Source: Anaerolineales bacterium UBA6055
GTDB taxonomy: Bacteria; Chloroflexota; Anaerolineae; Aggregatilineales; Phototrophicaceae
DNA length: 64,000 nucleotides
Direction of reading: 5' to 3'
Assembly: GCA_002428985.1 (NCBI GenBank)
Contig: DIYL01000006.1
Coordinates: 44,382 to 108,381 of the forward strand
Shown: piece after piece, positions 24,552-33,681 of the stretch
How the letters are laid out: the number at the start of each line of letters is the position of its first letter
How positions within the stretch are numbered: position 1 is the stretch's first letter
Notes under the pieces: generated by a model
What the model was told of the DNA's origin: nothing
Database searches by the model: none
What the model saw: only the letters and a program-made list of their open reading frames with translations
Position numbers and translations under genes: made by a program

Positions 24552-27500
24552 TTAGCAGGTGCTATCGCCGATTGCTTTCAAGCGCATCATATCTGCTAGA
24601 ACTGTGTATCCTTGAACTGCATATTCATCTGCAAGCCAGCGTAGCTCACCGCTACACATGGTCGCAAAGTTGCTGTCAATATAGCGATCAAGTAGCGCAC
24701 TCGCTGTCCACACATCGCCCATTTCGTGACGGGTTTGTGCTTCGTGGAAAAGTGACCGTGAACCCATGGTTAATGCGATGTCGTATAGCTCATTCACATC
24801 ACTAACTTGACGTAGTGTCGGTGTACGCATCATATCAACAAGACCGTTACGGCTTGACCATGAACATGGGTGTGAAATGTTTTGTGCCAGCGCGATGTCG
24901 TATTGTTGCATCGCATCATCATAATGACCAAGGTCTTGATAGATCAACCCGAGATGACAACGTTCATCAAGCAGGGTTGGGTCAAGATCTAGTGCGAGAT
25001 GATACGTGAAAATCGCAGATGATAGATCACCTTGCAGATAAAAATCGCGTGCTTGACTCGCGTAATCTTGTGCATACAGTTGGCTAACACTCATTGTGTC
25101 GCCACGTTGGATGCGACGGACATTCAGCAGGTGGTTACGAGCACAGTGATTGGATGTATCTTGGGATAGAACGGTGAAAAATTGTGCTTTAGCAGCTTCA
25201 TAATCTTGTAGATCAGCATAAATCATACCCACACGGCAACGAATATCGTAACGAGCTGGCTCAATATCGAGTGCCGATAGATACGCATCAATTGCGCTGT
25301 TCCATAGTTCCTCAGCGACAAATTGATCACCTTGCGCGATGAAATCGTCAGCGGTTGGTGCATTGAGGGTATTGTCACTCATGATGCGATGAACATTACG
25401 TGCGTGTTCGTTAGCGCAGATATTGGCGATGTCTTGTGACATAATCCAGTTGAACTGATAGAGTGCATTGTCATAATCACCCAAGTCAACATAAATCATA
25501 CCGACACGGCAACGAATATCATGACGGAATGGTTCGAATTCAAGCGCGGTTAGATAAGCGTTGATCGCACTTTCCCATGCTTCAACTGCGACAAATTGGT
25601 CGCCTTGTGCGATGAATGTGTCCGCGTTTTGTAGGGCGGCTTCGCTCATACCGTAACTCGCACTGGTGTCGACTTCAGCTGTACGCAATTTTTGCATCAA
25701 TCCATCACGATTTGCACGCGCACATGAATCAACGATGTGTTGGTTTAAAATCGTTTCCCATTGTTGTAGGGCTTCGTCGTAGTCACCGAGTTCCGCGTAA
25801 GCTAAACCGAGTTGACAACGAACATCCGAACGTAATGGATCAAGTCGTAATGCAGTTTCATAGGAGTCAACCGCAAGTTCAAATTCGTTGATTTCGTAGA
25901 AGCGTGTGCCACGTACAACAAAGTCTTCGATTGCAGTAGGTTGGAACATTTGATTACGTTTTGTCATATGTTCGAGGCGTACGGCTAAACCACAAGCATC
26001 ATTTGGATTGTCTGCTAAGAGTATTTGATACGCTTGCGCGGCATGGTAGTAATTGCCCCATGCCAAATCAAGCTTAGCTAATTCGCAACGCGCACGACTA
26101 TGATCTGGATCAAGGCGTACGGCTTGCAAGAATGCTGAGGATGCGCCGAATTCATTATTGTTCTCAAGTTTTTGAAGACCCTCTTCATATAGACCATCAG
26201 CAGGGGATGGTGCATACGTTATAGGAGATTCAGCCGCGATACTCGCATTGCTGGATTCCATATTGCGCATACGATAGGTCAGCGCACGATAATTTGACCA
26301 TGAACATGGATCAGGATGAATCGAGTTTTGATTAATCGCGATTGTCCACTGACGTAATGCTTCGTTGTAATTGCCGGTGTCCATATGCGCGATACCGAGG
26401 TAACAACGGCTGACCTTATCATTCGGGCTGAGTTCAACTGCCATCTCGAAAGACTCAATCGCACTATCAAGATCACCATTATTATATGCGACCATACCTT
26501 GATCTAAGTAATCGCTTGCGCTCAGGGTAAGACCCTCACTAGCGATGCTCGCATTGCTGGATTCCATATTGCGCATACGTTGGTTCAAGGCAAGATAGTT
26601 CGACCATGAACATGGATCAGGATGAATCGAGTTTTGATTAATCGCGATTGTCCACTGACGTAATGCTTCGTTGTAATTGCCGGTGTCCATATGCGCGATA
26701 CCGAGGTAACAACGGCTGACCTTGTCGTTCGGGCTGAGTTCAACTGCCATCTCGAAGGAGCTAATTGCCCCCTCAAGATCACCAGCATTGTATAGTTCCA
26801 TCCCACGGTTTAAGAAATCATCAGATGTCATCGGGACAAAAATACGTTCGGTTTTTTCTGCGGTAGCAACTTGCAGATCTAACGCACAGGTATTATTCGG
26901 ATTCGCTTCGAGCAGAATGTCGATATTTTGGAGTGTACCGAAGTAATTACCCCAATCAAGTTGAATTTGTGCGAGTCCACAACGTGCATCGGCATGATTT
27001 GGATCAACGATGATCGCTTGCAAGAAGGTATTCGCTGCCGAGAATGTACGATTCTCTGCTCTGTATTGTAAAGCAAGCTCGTAGAGTGCATGTGCAGGGG
27101 ACGCTGTTGTTGGCACAACAACTGCATTTGCAGATGCTTCGAAAACATCGCCACGTTGTGCTTTCATGAGTGCATCACGGTGTGACCATGCACATGGGTC
27201 GGTTGTATTATTCGCTAGAATAATATCAAATTGTTCTAGTGCAGCTTCATCGTTGCCCCATGTTTCAAAAATTGCACCGAGTTCACAGCGCAAATCAGCA
27301 CGCATTGGGTCGAGTTCAAGTGCTTGTGAGAGCATAATCGCTGATGAATCAAGATCACCTAGTATTCTGTAAATGAGGGCAAGCTGACCATAATCATCTG
27401 CTGTGCCACCGTCAAGTGCAATCGCACGGTTGAGCATATCAATTGCAAGTGCGTAATCTTGATTATCAAAGGCTGTTTCTGCAAAGTCGCGGTATGCTTG

Positions 27501-29030
27501 TGCTGACCAGACGTTACCAGATAGTTGCACATCCATCTCACCAGCGTGCTTACCACCAGCGTGTGACACAATCAATGTATAGTCAGTGGTTGATGGTGGC
27601 ATAAATGTGAGTGCGGAGTCGAATAACTCGCCGTCATCATCATCACCTGCGATTGGGATACCGTCTTCGTTGAGCACAACAATAAGCGGATCAATCGGCG
27701 CAGGGTTCAAAATATGTGAACTGACATTGATATGAACAACTTCACCGGCTGTTGCTGAGAATGGAATCTCGTACAACAATCCATAATCCATCATGACGTT
27801 GGTGCTATTGCTATCAACTGCGAGCTCAGCCGGCAGACGGAGTGTTTCGCGGTCGATCATCCATTCGTAGAATTGAATACCTGCAACTTCTGGATAACCA
27901 AGGTTGTGATAGACATGTCCCATCACCAATGAGAATGCACCATCATACCAGTTATTGACATACATATCATCAAGAATTGTGAGCGCTTCAATACGATTGT
28001 TGAGCTGACTGTGTGCCATCGACAAATAATATGTTGTGTACATATCATTTGGATTCAGTTCATCTGCTTGTTTTAAGTAGGATAGCGCAGTGCTGAAGTC
28101 TTCGAGGGCATAATGGGCATGACCCAATCCGAAATGAAGTGATGCGTTATTCGGTTCGAAGCCGAGTAATGCTTCATATTGTTCGATCGCTAGGTCGTAG
28201 CGTCCCTGATCAATAAATACACGGGAGGCTGCCCACAATGTATCAGCTGTTGGCGATGTGGGTTCAACTTCTGATGCGGATGCAACAGTTACATCAGTCG
28301 AATCATCTAATTGTGGGAGTGCATTTTTACCAGTATTAGATGGCACTGGGGTTGCGCTTGGTGCTGTATTGATGACAACACCAGAAATGATACCAATATC
28401 GCGTTGTTCCGCGATCGAAGCTAATAAAATAAGCTCACGAACTTCTAGTGCTGGCGCATAGTCTGAATGAATACTAAGCGCTGTATTCACATCATCTAAA
28501 CCAGCTTCATATTGATGCAATTGGTAATAAGCATATCCGCGATGGACATATAGTGGTGCATATGCATCATCAATTGCTATCGCCGTATTGAGGTAATCGA
28601 GAGCTGTCGCATAATCTTGGTTCTTAACATGCATATTTGCTTGTTGAATGATTATAGAGACATTATCGGGATCACTAGCAAGCACACAATTGAATGCATG
28701 CATAGCACCTTGGTAGTCTCCCATTGCATAAAGTTGTGCGCCTTCAGCATGATGGGACACACTTGTGTCGCATGCATCTACAATCATACTAGACGACGCG
28801 GGTTGCGTTAAATCATTGAGGATGTCGCGCAAAATTTCATTGTCGGGGTCATTTTGTAGTGCACATTCGTAATATGGTAATGCACCACTGATATCACCCA
28901 TAGCATGGAGTTGGGCGGCGCGGGCGTGATTGGAGTAAGAATAATCACAATCGGATTCTGCCAATGAAAAGGGGATGGCAGTTAACATCAGGACAAAGCT
29001 TACAGTAAAAAGTCCGATACGTTTTAACAT
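24552..29030 (-). CDS. Large exported TPR protein with embedded beta-sandwich domain
   Basis: 1492 residues from the ATG at 29030, which has AGGGA ~10 bases upstream and begins a signal peptide 'MLKRIGLFTVSFVLMLTAIPFSLA'. The rest is tetratricopeptide repeats in ~100-residue groups of about three, many with 'RCxLGxxYxDLGDYDxALxQ' and a Cys near 'DPCSW' or 'NICAN'. Residues ~395-505 interrupt the TPRs with a beta-sandwich resembling a bacterial pre-peptidase/PPC domain ('VHINVSSHI', 'DDDDGELFDSALTFMPPSTTDYTLIVSH'). Conserved Cys pairs suggest disulfides outside the cytosol. It likely scaffolds protein complexes at the cell surface. Partner unknown. Confidence 0.85.
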   Translation of the reverse strand: MLKRIGLFTVSFVLMLTAIPFSLAESDCDYSYSNHARAAQLHAMGDISGALPYYECALQNDPDNEILRDILNDLTQPASSSMIVDACDTSVSHHAEGAQLYAMGDYQGAMHAFNCVLASDPDNVSIIIQQANMHVKNQDYATALDYLNTAIAIDDAYAPLYVHRGYAYYQLHQYEAGLDDVNTALSIHSDYAPALEVRELILLASIAEQRDIGIISGVVINTAPSATPVPSNTGKNALPQLDDSTDVTVASASEVEPTSPTADTLWAASRVFIDQGRYDLAIEQYEALLGFEPNNASLHFGLGHAHYALEDFSTALSYLKQADELNPNDMYTTYYLSMAHSQLNNRIEALTILDDMYVNNWYDGAFSLVMGHVYHNLGYPEVAGIQFYEWMIDRETLRLPAELAVDSNSTNVMMDYGLLYEIPFSATAGEVVHINVSSHILNPAPIDPLIVVLNEDGIPIAGDDDDGELFDSALTFMPPSTTDYTLIVSHAGGKHAGEMDVQLSGNVWSAQAYRDFAETAFDNQDYALAIDMLNRAIALDGGTADDYGQLALIYRILGDLDSSAIMLSQALELDPMRADLRCELGAIFETWGNDEAALEQFDIILANNTTDPCAWSHRDALMKAQRGDVFEASANAVVVPTTASPAHALYELALQYRAENRTFSAANTFLQAIIVDPNHADARCGLAQIQLDWGNYFGTLQNIDILLEANPNNTCALDLQVATAEKTERIFVPMTSDDFLNRGMELYNAGDLEGAISSFEMAVELSPNDKVSRCYLGIAHMDTGNYNEALRQWTIAINQNSIHPDPCSWSNYLALNQRMRNMESSNASIASEGLTLSASDYLDQGMVAYNNGDLDSAIESFEMAVELSPNDKVSRCYLGIAHMDTGNYNEALRQWTIAINQNSIHPDPCSWSNYRALTYRMRNMESSNASIAAESPITYAPSPADGLYEEGLQKLENNNEFGASSAFLQAVRLDPDHSRARCELAKLDLAWGNYYHAAQAYQILLADNPNDACGLAVRLEHMTKRNQMFQPTAIEDFVVRGTRFYEINEFELAVDSYETALRLDPLRSDVRCQLGLAYAELGDYDEALQQWETILNQHIVDSCARANRDGLMQKLRTAEVDTSASYGMSEAALQNADTFIAQGDQFVAVEAWESAINAYLTALEFEPFRHDIRCRVGMIYVDLGDYDNALYQFNWIMSQDIANICANEHARNVHRIMSDNTLNAPTADDFIAQGDQFVAEELWNSAIDAYLSALDIEPARYDIRCRVGMIYADLQDYEAAKAQFFTVLSQDTSNHCARNHLLNVRRIQRGDTMSVSQLYAQDYASQARDFYLQGDLSSAIFTYHLALDLDPTLLDERCHLGLIYQDLGHYDDAMQQYDIALAQNISHPCSWSSRNGLVDMMRTPTLRQVSDVNELYDIALTMGSRSLFHEAQTRHEMGDVWTASALLDRYIDSNFATMCSGELRWLADEYAVQGYTVLADMMRLKAIGDSTC
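26236..26765 (-). repeat. 306-bp in-frame tandem duplication in the TPR gene
   Basis: Segments starting at 26236 and 26542 are nearly identical for about 220 bases with an offset of exactly 306 bases (102 codons, three TPR units). It marks a recent expansion of the repeat array. Confidence 0.8.
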
Positions 29031-29568
29031 AATAACTATTTCCCTACATATCGTGCGGTGATAATATGTTACGCGAAAAGTTGCGGAAATAGCAAATTTT
29101 CTAATGGAATGTGCATTCTGCATAAACACTTTATTCATTTGTGATTTCAAACACAAAGTCCGTTGTGCAAAATTGCACAAACACCACAAATACCGTCGCT
29201 ATTTATTCGGCATTTTGCCCAACTAATTGTGTAATTGAATCATAGCTGATACAGCGGTCATTATATTTAAATGTATTTGCGGAACTTTATAAAGAATCAC
29301 ACCACTTGGTGTCATATAGCTGTAGACTTAATAAATTCTGGCTTGAGGTGTTTACGGTAACCACCAGAGGCTCAAAGCCTTCTGGCTACAAATTTAGAAA
29401 GTCCACTAAAAGGACTCTCACTAACCCCTTCAGTGGGTTTACCATATTTTATTAGCCTATAGGTTTTGAACCATAGGCGATTCATATGTGGATAGAATGT
29501 TCAACTATACAACATATAAGTTTAATTTTCAGAAATAAGACTATATTCCGATTTGTAAGCAAAAGACT
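29031..29568. other. Intergenic region with four-hairpin element
   Basis: 538 bases between divergent genes. The part near 29031-29200 is presumably the promoter of the TPR gene. At 29364-29478 four hairpins follow one another: 29364-29385 (8 bp), 29400-29416 (AGTCC/GGACT), 29423-29439 (AACCC/GGGTT) and 29455-29478 (GCCTAT+GGTT with AACC+ATAGGC, one bulge). Such runs resemble palindromic repeat elements related to IS200/IS605 ends or a structured RNA. Confidence 0.55.
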
Positions 29569-29865
29569 ATGATCATGAAGGCCGAACAGTACATTACATT
29601 CAATAATAAAGTTGCCCAGATTGCAAATCGCGAGCACCTAAAAGCCGAAACTGTCGCACGAATGTATGTGGGTGGCGGTGCATCGATCGAAGATGTTATG
29701 CAACATTATGACCTCACCCGTGCACAAGTTCATGCAGTCTTGGCATACTATTATGAAAATCAAGAAACGCTTGATGCCGCTTACAATGAGGCAATTAATG
29801 ACCCCCGCATAATAAGTAGCGATGATTTACGCAAGAAAATTGAATCCAGACAACAAACGGATTAA
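29569..29865 (+). CDS. DUF433-type antitoxin-like protein
   Basis: 98 residues (alternative ATG at 29575); no clear ribosome site. 'VARMYVGGGASIEDVMQHYDLTRAQVHAVLAYYYENQETLDAAY' matches the DUF433/VapB-like helix-turn-helix module, where a Gly-rich turn precedes 'SIEDVMxxYxLTxxQV'. Family members usually are antitoxins paired with a DUF5615 PIN-like toxin. No such toxin gene follows: the next gene, 11 bases later, is a glycosyltransferase. It is therefore an orphan or has another DNA-binding role. Confidence 0.75.
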   Translation: MIMKAEQYITFNNKVAQIANREHLKAETVARMYVGGGASIEDVMQHYDLTRAQVHAVLAYYYENQETLDAAYNEAINDPRIISSDDLRKKIESRQQTD

Positions 29866-29876
29866 GCCTTTCATCT

Positions 29877-30848
29877 ATGTCCATCAGTGTCATCTCATCA
29901 CTTTATCGTGTCGAAGCACATCTGCCACAATTTACGTCATCTGTGCGGAAGTTTGCTGAACAAGTTCATCATGCCGGGATAGATGTGCTCTACATTCCAA
30001 TTGTGAATGATGCCACGCCAACCGAACAAACTGCAATCGATCAATTGGCACACGATATTAATGCCGCTGAACATGGCATTATGTTGCCACAATATGTCGG
30101 ACGCGAGACCTTGTATGCATCGTGGAATCGCGGTGTTGGTCTCAGTGATACACCTTATTTTACATTTTGGAATGCCGATGATATTCGTGATGCTGACGCA
30201 TTCATAGAGGGGTATCGGGCGTTACAAGATGGCGCGACCCTTATCGATTATATTTTTAATGTGCGTAAGATCAGCAAACGCTTTGGGCTATTCCCATCGG
30301 AGACTGAAGAGCATAGCCGGATGTTATTCCACACCGATCCCTTCACTCGCAAAAATGGTGTCGGACCGTTCTTCATGACGACTCGTGATCTCTATAACCA
30401 AGTCGGCGAATTTGACGAAAATTTCCGTGTGACGGGTGATATGGAATGGGCAGAACGGACATTGCCATTAGTCAATTTTTACCCCGCAAAACAGGTCGGC
30501 GGGCATTTCTACATTCACGGCGGTAATCTCAGTAATACCGGAGCGAGTCGCGAGGATATTGAGTTAAATGTGGTGTTCTTGCGCTTGCAACGATGGTATC
30601 AACTTATACCTGTGGATCCAACTCAGATGCGCGAAATCTGGGAGACCTGGGGCAACCGCGATAGCATCACCTTACCCGCCGAAGTTGAAAATTTCCTGTG
30701 GGGCGATTCTGCTGAATCCCGTTGGCAACAATATCAAGCCGAACGTACGCAACCCAAGTGGATACAAAATATCCGCCGACGATTGGCATCCCGTGGGCTG
30801 ATACAAAGTGCGGAGTGGGATGTGTTTTTACGCAATAAAGGGCACTAA
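29877..30848 (+). CDS. Glycosyltransferase family 2-like (GT-A fold)
   Basis: 323 residues. It opens 'MSISVISSLYRVEAHLPQF', the GT2 N-terminal strand pattern, and has 'ASWNRGVGLSDTPYFTFWNADDIRD', in which 'NADD' takes the place of the metal-binding D-x-D motif, and 'FDENFRVTGDMEWAERTL' near the catalytic base position. No transmembrane segments. It should transfer a sugar to an unknown acceptor in the cytosol. It starts 11 bases after the DUF433-like gene with no strong ribosome site. Confidence 0.75.
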   Translation: MSISVISSLYRVEAHLPQFTSSVRKFAEQVHHAGIDVLYIPIVNDATPTEQTAIDQLAHDINAAEHGIMLPQYVGRETLYASWNRGVGLSDTPYFTFWNADDIRDADAFIEGYRALQDGATLIDYIFNVRKISKRFGLFPSETEEHSRMLFHTDPFTRKNGVGPFFMTTRDLYNQVGEFDENFRVTGDMEWAERTLPLVNFYPAKQVGGHFYIHGGNLSNTGASREDIELNVVFLRLQRWYQLIPVDPTQMREIWETWGNRDSITLPAEVENFLWGDSAESRWQQYQAERTQPKWIQNIRRRLASRGLIQSAEWDVFLRNKGH

Positions 30849-30854
30849 AACAAC

Positions 30855-31223
30855 TTACTTGAAGCGATCTGGCAATTCCTCAAAAATGGCGATCCAATCG
30901 CCAGCCAAGACATGCACTTGACTATCAACACCTTTGAAGATAAATAACATCCCTAACGATGCGACGATGGACTTATCTAGCATATACTCAAATTGCTCAT
31001 CACGATCAGCAACGCGGAGTTCGGCACCCTGCCATAAAAATGTGCCGTCATAATGATGCACATCGGGGAAGACTGCATAGAATAAGGGGGTATCTTTAGA
31101 AATTTCGATAACCAGTAAGGAACGTTCCAATAAATAGCCAACAACCCGACAGCGGTACATCTGCGGGTCTTGTAGATTTAATGCATTATCAATATCGGGT
31201 TGTAGTTCGATGCGACGTTTCAC
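30855..31223 (-). CDS. Hypothetical protein
   Basis: 122 residues. The start is a GTG at 31223 with AGGG 7 bases upstream; a nearby ATG is out of frame. The sequence alternates short beta strands ('YRCRVVGYLLERSLLVIEIS', 'PLFYAVFPDVHHYDG', 'GMLFIFKGVDSQVHVLAGDWIAIF'), consistent with a small beta-barrel or sandwich. No family recognised. It follows the GAF-domain gene by 28 bases on the same strand and ends six bases from the convergent glycosyltransferase. Confidence 0.6.
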   Translation of the reverse strand: MKRRIELQPDIDNALNLQDPQMYRCRVVGYLLERSLLVIEISKDTPLFYAVFPDVHHYDGTFLWQGAELRVADRDEQFEYMLDKSIVASLGMLFIFKGVDSQVHVLAGDWIAIFEELPDRFK

Positions 31224-31251
31224 AACATGACCCTAACGCCAATGCGGTAGG

Positions 31252-31695
31252 TTAGTCGAGGCTATCATAAATTTTGCGGAGGTCGTCAAGGTCGACAGGC
31301 GTGTCTTGAGCGATTGCCTCTGTTACCATACGACTGAGCTTATCAATCGTATCACGTTGGAACATACCATTACGGATATGTTGGTCAAGGTAGATTGCTC
31401 CCGCTCCTTCGACTGGGATCGTAACAATCACACGCAAATCGGTAAAACTGGTGTTGGTTACCGGAGCTTTGGCTGGATCAGTAATAATATTATTCGTCAA
31501 CACCGATTCATTTGTTTCCATCGCTTGTGATAAACTCTTCAAAGCAACCTTTTGGAAACTATCATCCTCGATAATTTCTGCTGTCAAATCGGCGACATCA
31601 ACAACAGTTAACTCTGCATCAACAGACATGCCACGTTCGGCACGGGTAATTTCCTTTGCTATACGCATTACTGCGGACAGAATCGAATCACTCAT
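31252..31695 (-). CDS. GAF-domain protein
   Basis: 147 residues from the ATG at 31695, with AAGG ~10 bases upstream; a longer frame to 31740 lacks support. It is a single GAF domain: 'SILSAVMRIAKEITRAERGMSVDAELTVVD', a central helix region, then 'DLRVIVTIPVEGAGAIYLDQHIRNGMFQRDTIDKLSRMV', which is the typical 'VPL...G.IYLDN...F...D...L' end of GAF domains next to cyclases, kinases and FHA proteins. It probably binds a small ligand or serves as an interaction module. No output domain is attached. Confidence 0.75.
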   Translation of the reverse strand: MSDSILSAVMRIAKEITRAERGMSVDAELTVVDVADLTAEIIEDDSFQKVALKSLSQAMETNESVLTNNIITDPAKAPVTNTSFTDLRVIVTIPVEGAGAIYLDQHIRNGMFQRDTIDKLSRMVTEAIAQDTPVDLDDLRKIYDSLD

Positions 31696-31803
31696 AGATT
31701 GCGAACCTTTTCTGGCAACCACCAAATAGACAAATAACAATAGTGAGTCACTATTAATTGTACTGCAACTTTGATAACCGAGAAAGTCAGGACTTCAAAT
31801 CAG

Positions 31804-32511
31804 TTAATTTTGTCCAACCTCAAGCTTCTGCCAAACCATGCTGAAGCTAATGGGTGTACCGTAGTATTTTTCCCATTTGGGTTTATGTGCAATATAGTCA
31901 TCATCAATAATTCCTTCATCCATCGCCACTAACGACCAACCTGCCCCATATGCAGCTTTGACGTGATCACTTAACAAATGCACATAGCTTTGAATCGTAA
32001 TGTCATCACCATCAGCATTATTGTAATGGGTTGGCATGCCTAACATGAGGAAATAAGGATGAAATCCGACAATCACAAATTTACCCTGCGCTTTTGTGAC
32101 CCGTGCAACTTCGGTGTAAAGGGGATGTAAATCTGGTAGATGCTCATCTGCGAGAGATTGCGTACACAGATCATATTGTGCATCAGGCAATCCGGTTTCG
32201 AATACGCTGGCTTGTTGTAACATACGATAAATATTTTTTTGTTCGGCTTGTGCCATCATCTCATGCGTGATGTCGACACCATCAATGATTGCATTCGTGC
32301 GATTTTCCAGCCATGCTCCGATGCGACCTGTCCCGCAGGCAAGGTCTAGAATATAGTCATGTGCTTGCCAATCGACTGCTGTGATACGCTCAAATAAACG
32401 GATGTCCATCGCATCTTGTACCACTTGCTCATAGGTTTGCGCCCATTCACCATACCCTTGTTCAACATTAACGATTGGATAGTTGCGCTTATCAAAAATT
32501 GAATGATTCAC
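31804..32511 (-). CDS. Class I SAM-dependent methyltransferase
   Basis: 235 residues. The start is a GTG at 32511; GGAG 9 bases upstream decides it. Motif I 'YILDLACGTGRIGAWL' (~52-66), the acidic loop 'IDGVDITHEMM', post-motif 'YDLCTQSLADEHLPDLHPLYTEVARV' and 'GKFVIVGFHPYF' define a Methyltransf_11-type fold. It uses SAM to methylate an unidentified small molecule in the cytosol. It is divergent from the MBL hydrolase gene. Confidence 0.88.
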   Translation of the reverse strand: MNHSIFDKRNYPIVNVEQGYGEWAQTYEQVVQDAMDIRLFERITAVDWQAHDYILDLACGTGRIGAWLENRTNAIIDGVDITHEMMAQAEQKNIYRMLQQASVFETGLPDAQYDLCTQSLADEHLPDLHPLYTEVARVTKAQGKFVIVGFHPYFLMLGMPTHYNNADGDDITIQSYVHLLSDHVKAAYGAGWSLVAMDEGIIDDDYIAHKPKWEKYYGTPISFSMVWQKLEVGQN

Positions 32512-32642
32512 GATGTTGTTCTCCTTTGTTGATCAATCTGTGTTGAAAACTCTGACAAAACAATTATAGATTGATAATCTATTACACGATATAGTAAAAA
32601 CGTATCTTTATAGGTCATAACGTGTGAAAAGAGTGTATTCTG

Positions 32643-33650
32643 ATGGTATTAGATTTTCGTGTACTTGGGGATGTCCGGCGTGATAATGCGGTTCTTGCCA
32701 CAATTGATAGCGGACAACAAATTCATCGGTTTCTATTTGATTGTGGTAATGACGTACTTGATACACTCGCTGTGCCAGAGATACAAGCCATCGACCACCT
32801 CTTATTTTCACATTATCATATGGATCATATCAGCGGATTTGATTCGTTTTTCAGGCTGACATTTTCACGCACCAACCGCGCAAATCATATCTGGGGGCCA
32901 CCAGATACCTCACATGTGATGTTGCATCGCTTTCAGGGGTACTTATGGAATTGGGCAGAATGGGGGCGGTCTGCTTGGCACGCACACGACATCTATCCAG
33001 ATCAGATCGAATCGTTCAAATACTTCGCTAAGGAATCCTTTTCTATCAAACATCCGCTAGAGACAGTCACCACTGACAGCACAATCATCAACACCGCCGA
33101 CTATACTGTCGAAGCCATGACATTAAATCACGATACACCCTCGATGGCATATATCCTGCGCGAGAAAAATCGCCTCAATGTTGATACCAGTAAACTCAAA
33201 GAACTCGGCTTACAGGGCGGGACATGGGTACGTGATGTCAAAGATATGAATATACCCGATGAAACCAAACTGGATATTGCCGATACAACATACACAATTG
33301 GCGCATTACGTGATCAACTTCTCATCGAAACTACAGGTGAATCACTCGCCTACTTCACCGATTTCCTCATGGATGCTGATACACACACCGTACTCGTTGA
33401 TAGGTTACACGGTGTCACCCACATGATTTGTGAGAGCCAGTATCTCGGGGATGACCTTGACCTTGCGCGGAAAAATCATCATGTGACGGCTGTACAAGTG
33501 GCAGAGGTCGCTAAACAAGCAGAAGTTGGGGATTTGACGCTAATCCATGTATCGGAACGTTACCCATCATATCAATTAAGGCAAATGCTGAGCGAGGCAC
33601 AATCCATTTTCCCCAATACACAATTTCCATCCCATTGGCGATTGGATTGA
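32643..33650 (+). CDS. Metallo-beta-lactamase fold hydrolase (RNase Z-like)
   Basis: 335 residues. 'FDCGNDVLDTL' and the zinc motif H57-x-H59-x-D61-H62 ('SHYHMDH') define the MBL fold; later ligands are probably the His in 'LNHDTPS', the Asp in 'YFTDFLMD' and the His in 'LIHVSERY'. Strand order resembles the RNase Z/ElaC group, but the exosite is not obvious and the middle (~95-215) is longer than in typical RNase Z, so it may act on another phosphoester or lactone. Downstream, the GH16-like gene starts 31 bases after the stop. Confidence 0.85.
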   Translation: MVLDFRVLGDVRRDNAVLATIDSGQQIHRFLFDCGNDVLDTLAVPEIQAIDHLLFSHYHMDHISGFDSFFRLTFSRTNRANHIWGPPDTSHVMLHRFQGYLWNWAEWGRSAWHAHDIYPDQIESFKYFAKESFSIKHPLETVTTDSTIINTADYTVEAMTLNHDTPSMAYILREKNRLNVDTSKLKELGLQGGTWVRDVKDMNIPDETKLDIADTTYTIGALRDQLLIETTGESLAYFTDFLMDADTHTVLVDRLHGVTHMICESQYLGDDLDLARKNHHVTAVQVAEVAKQAEVGDLTLIHVSERYPSYQLRQMLSEAQSIFPNTQFPSHWRLD

Positions 33651-33681
33651 TACGTGAACATACAAACTCAGGAGGTAAAAT

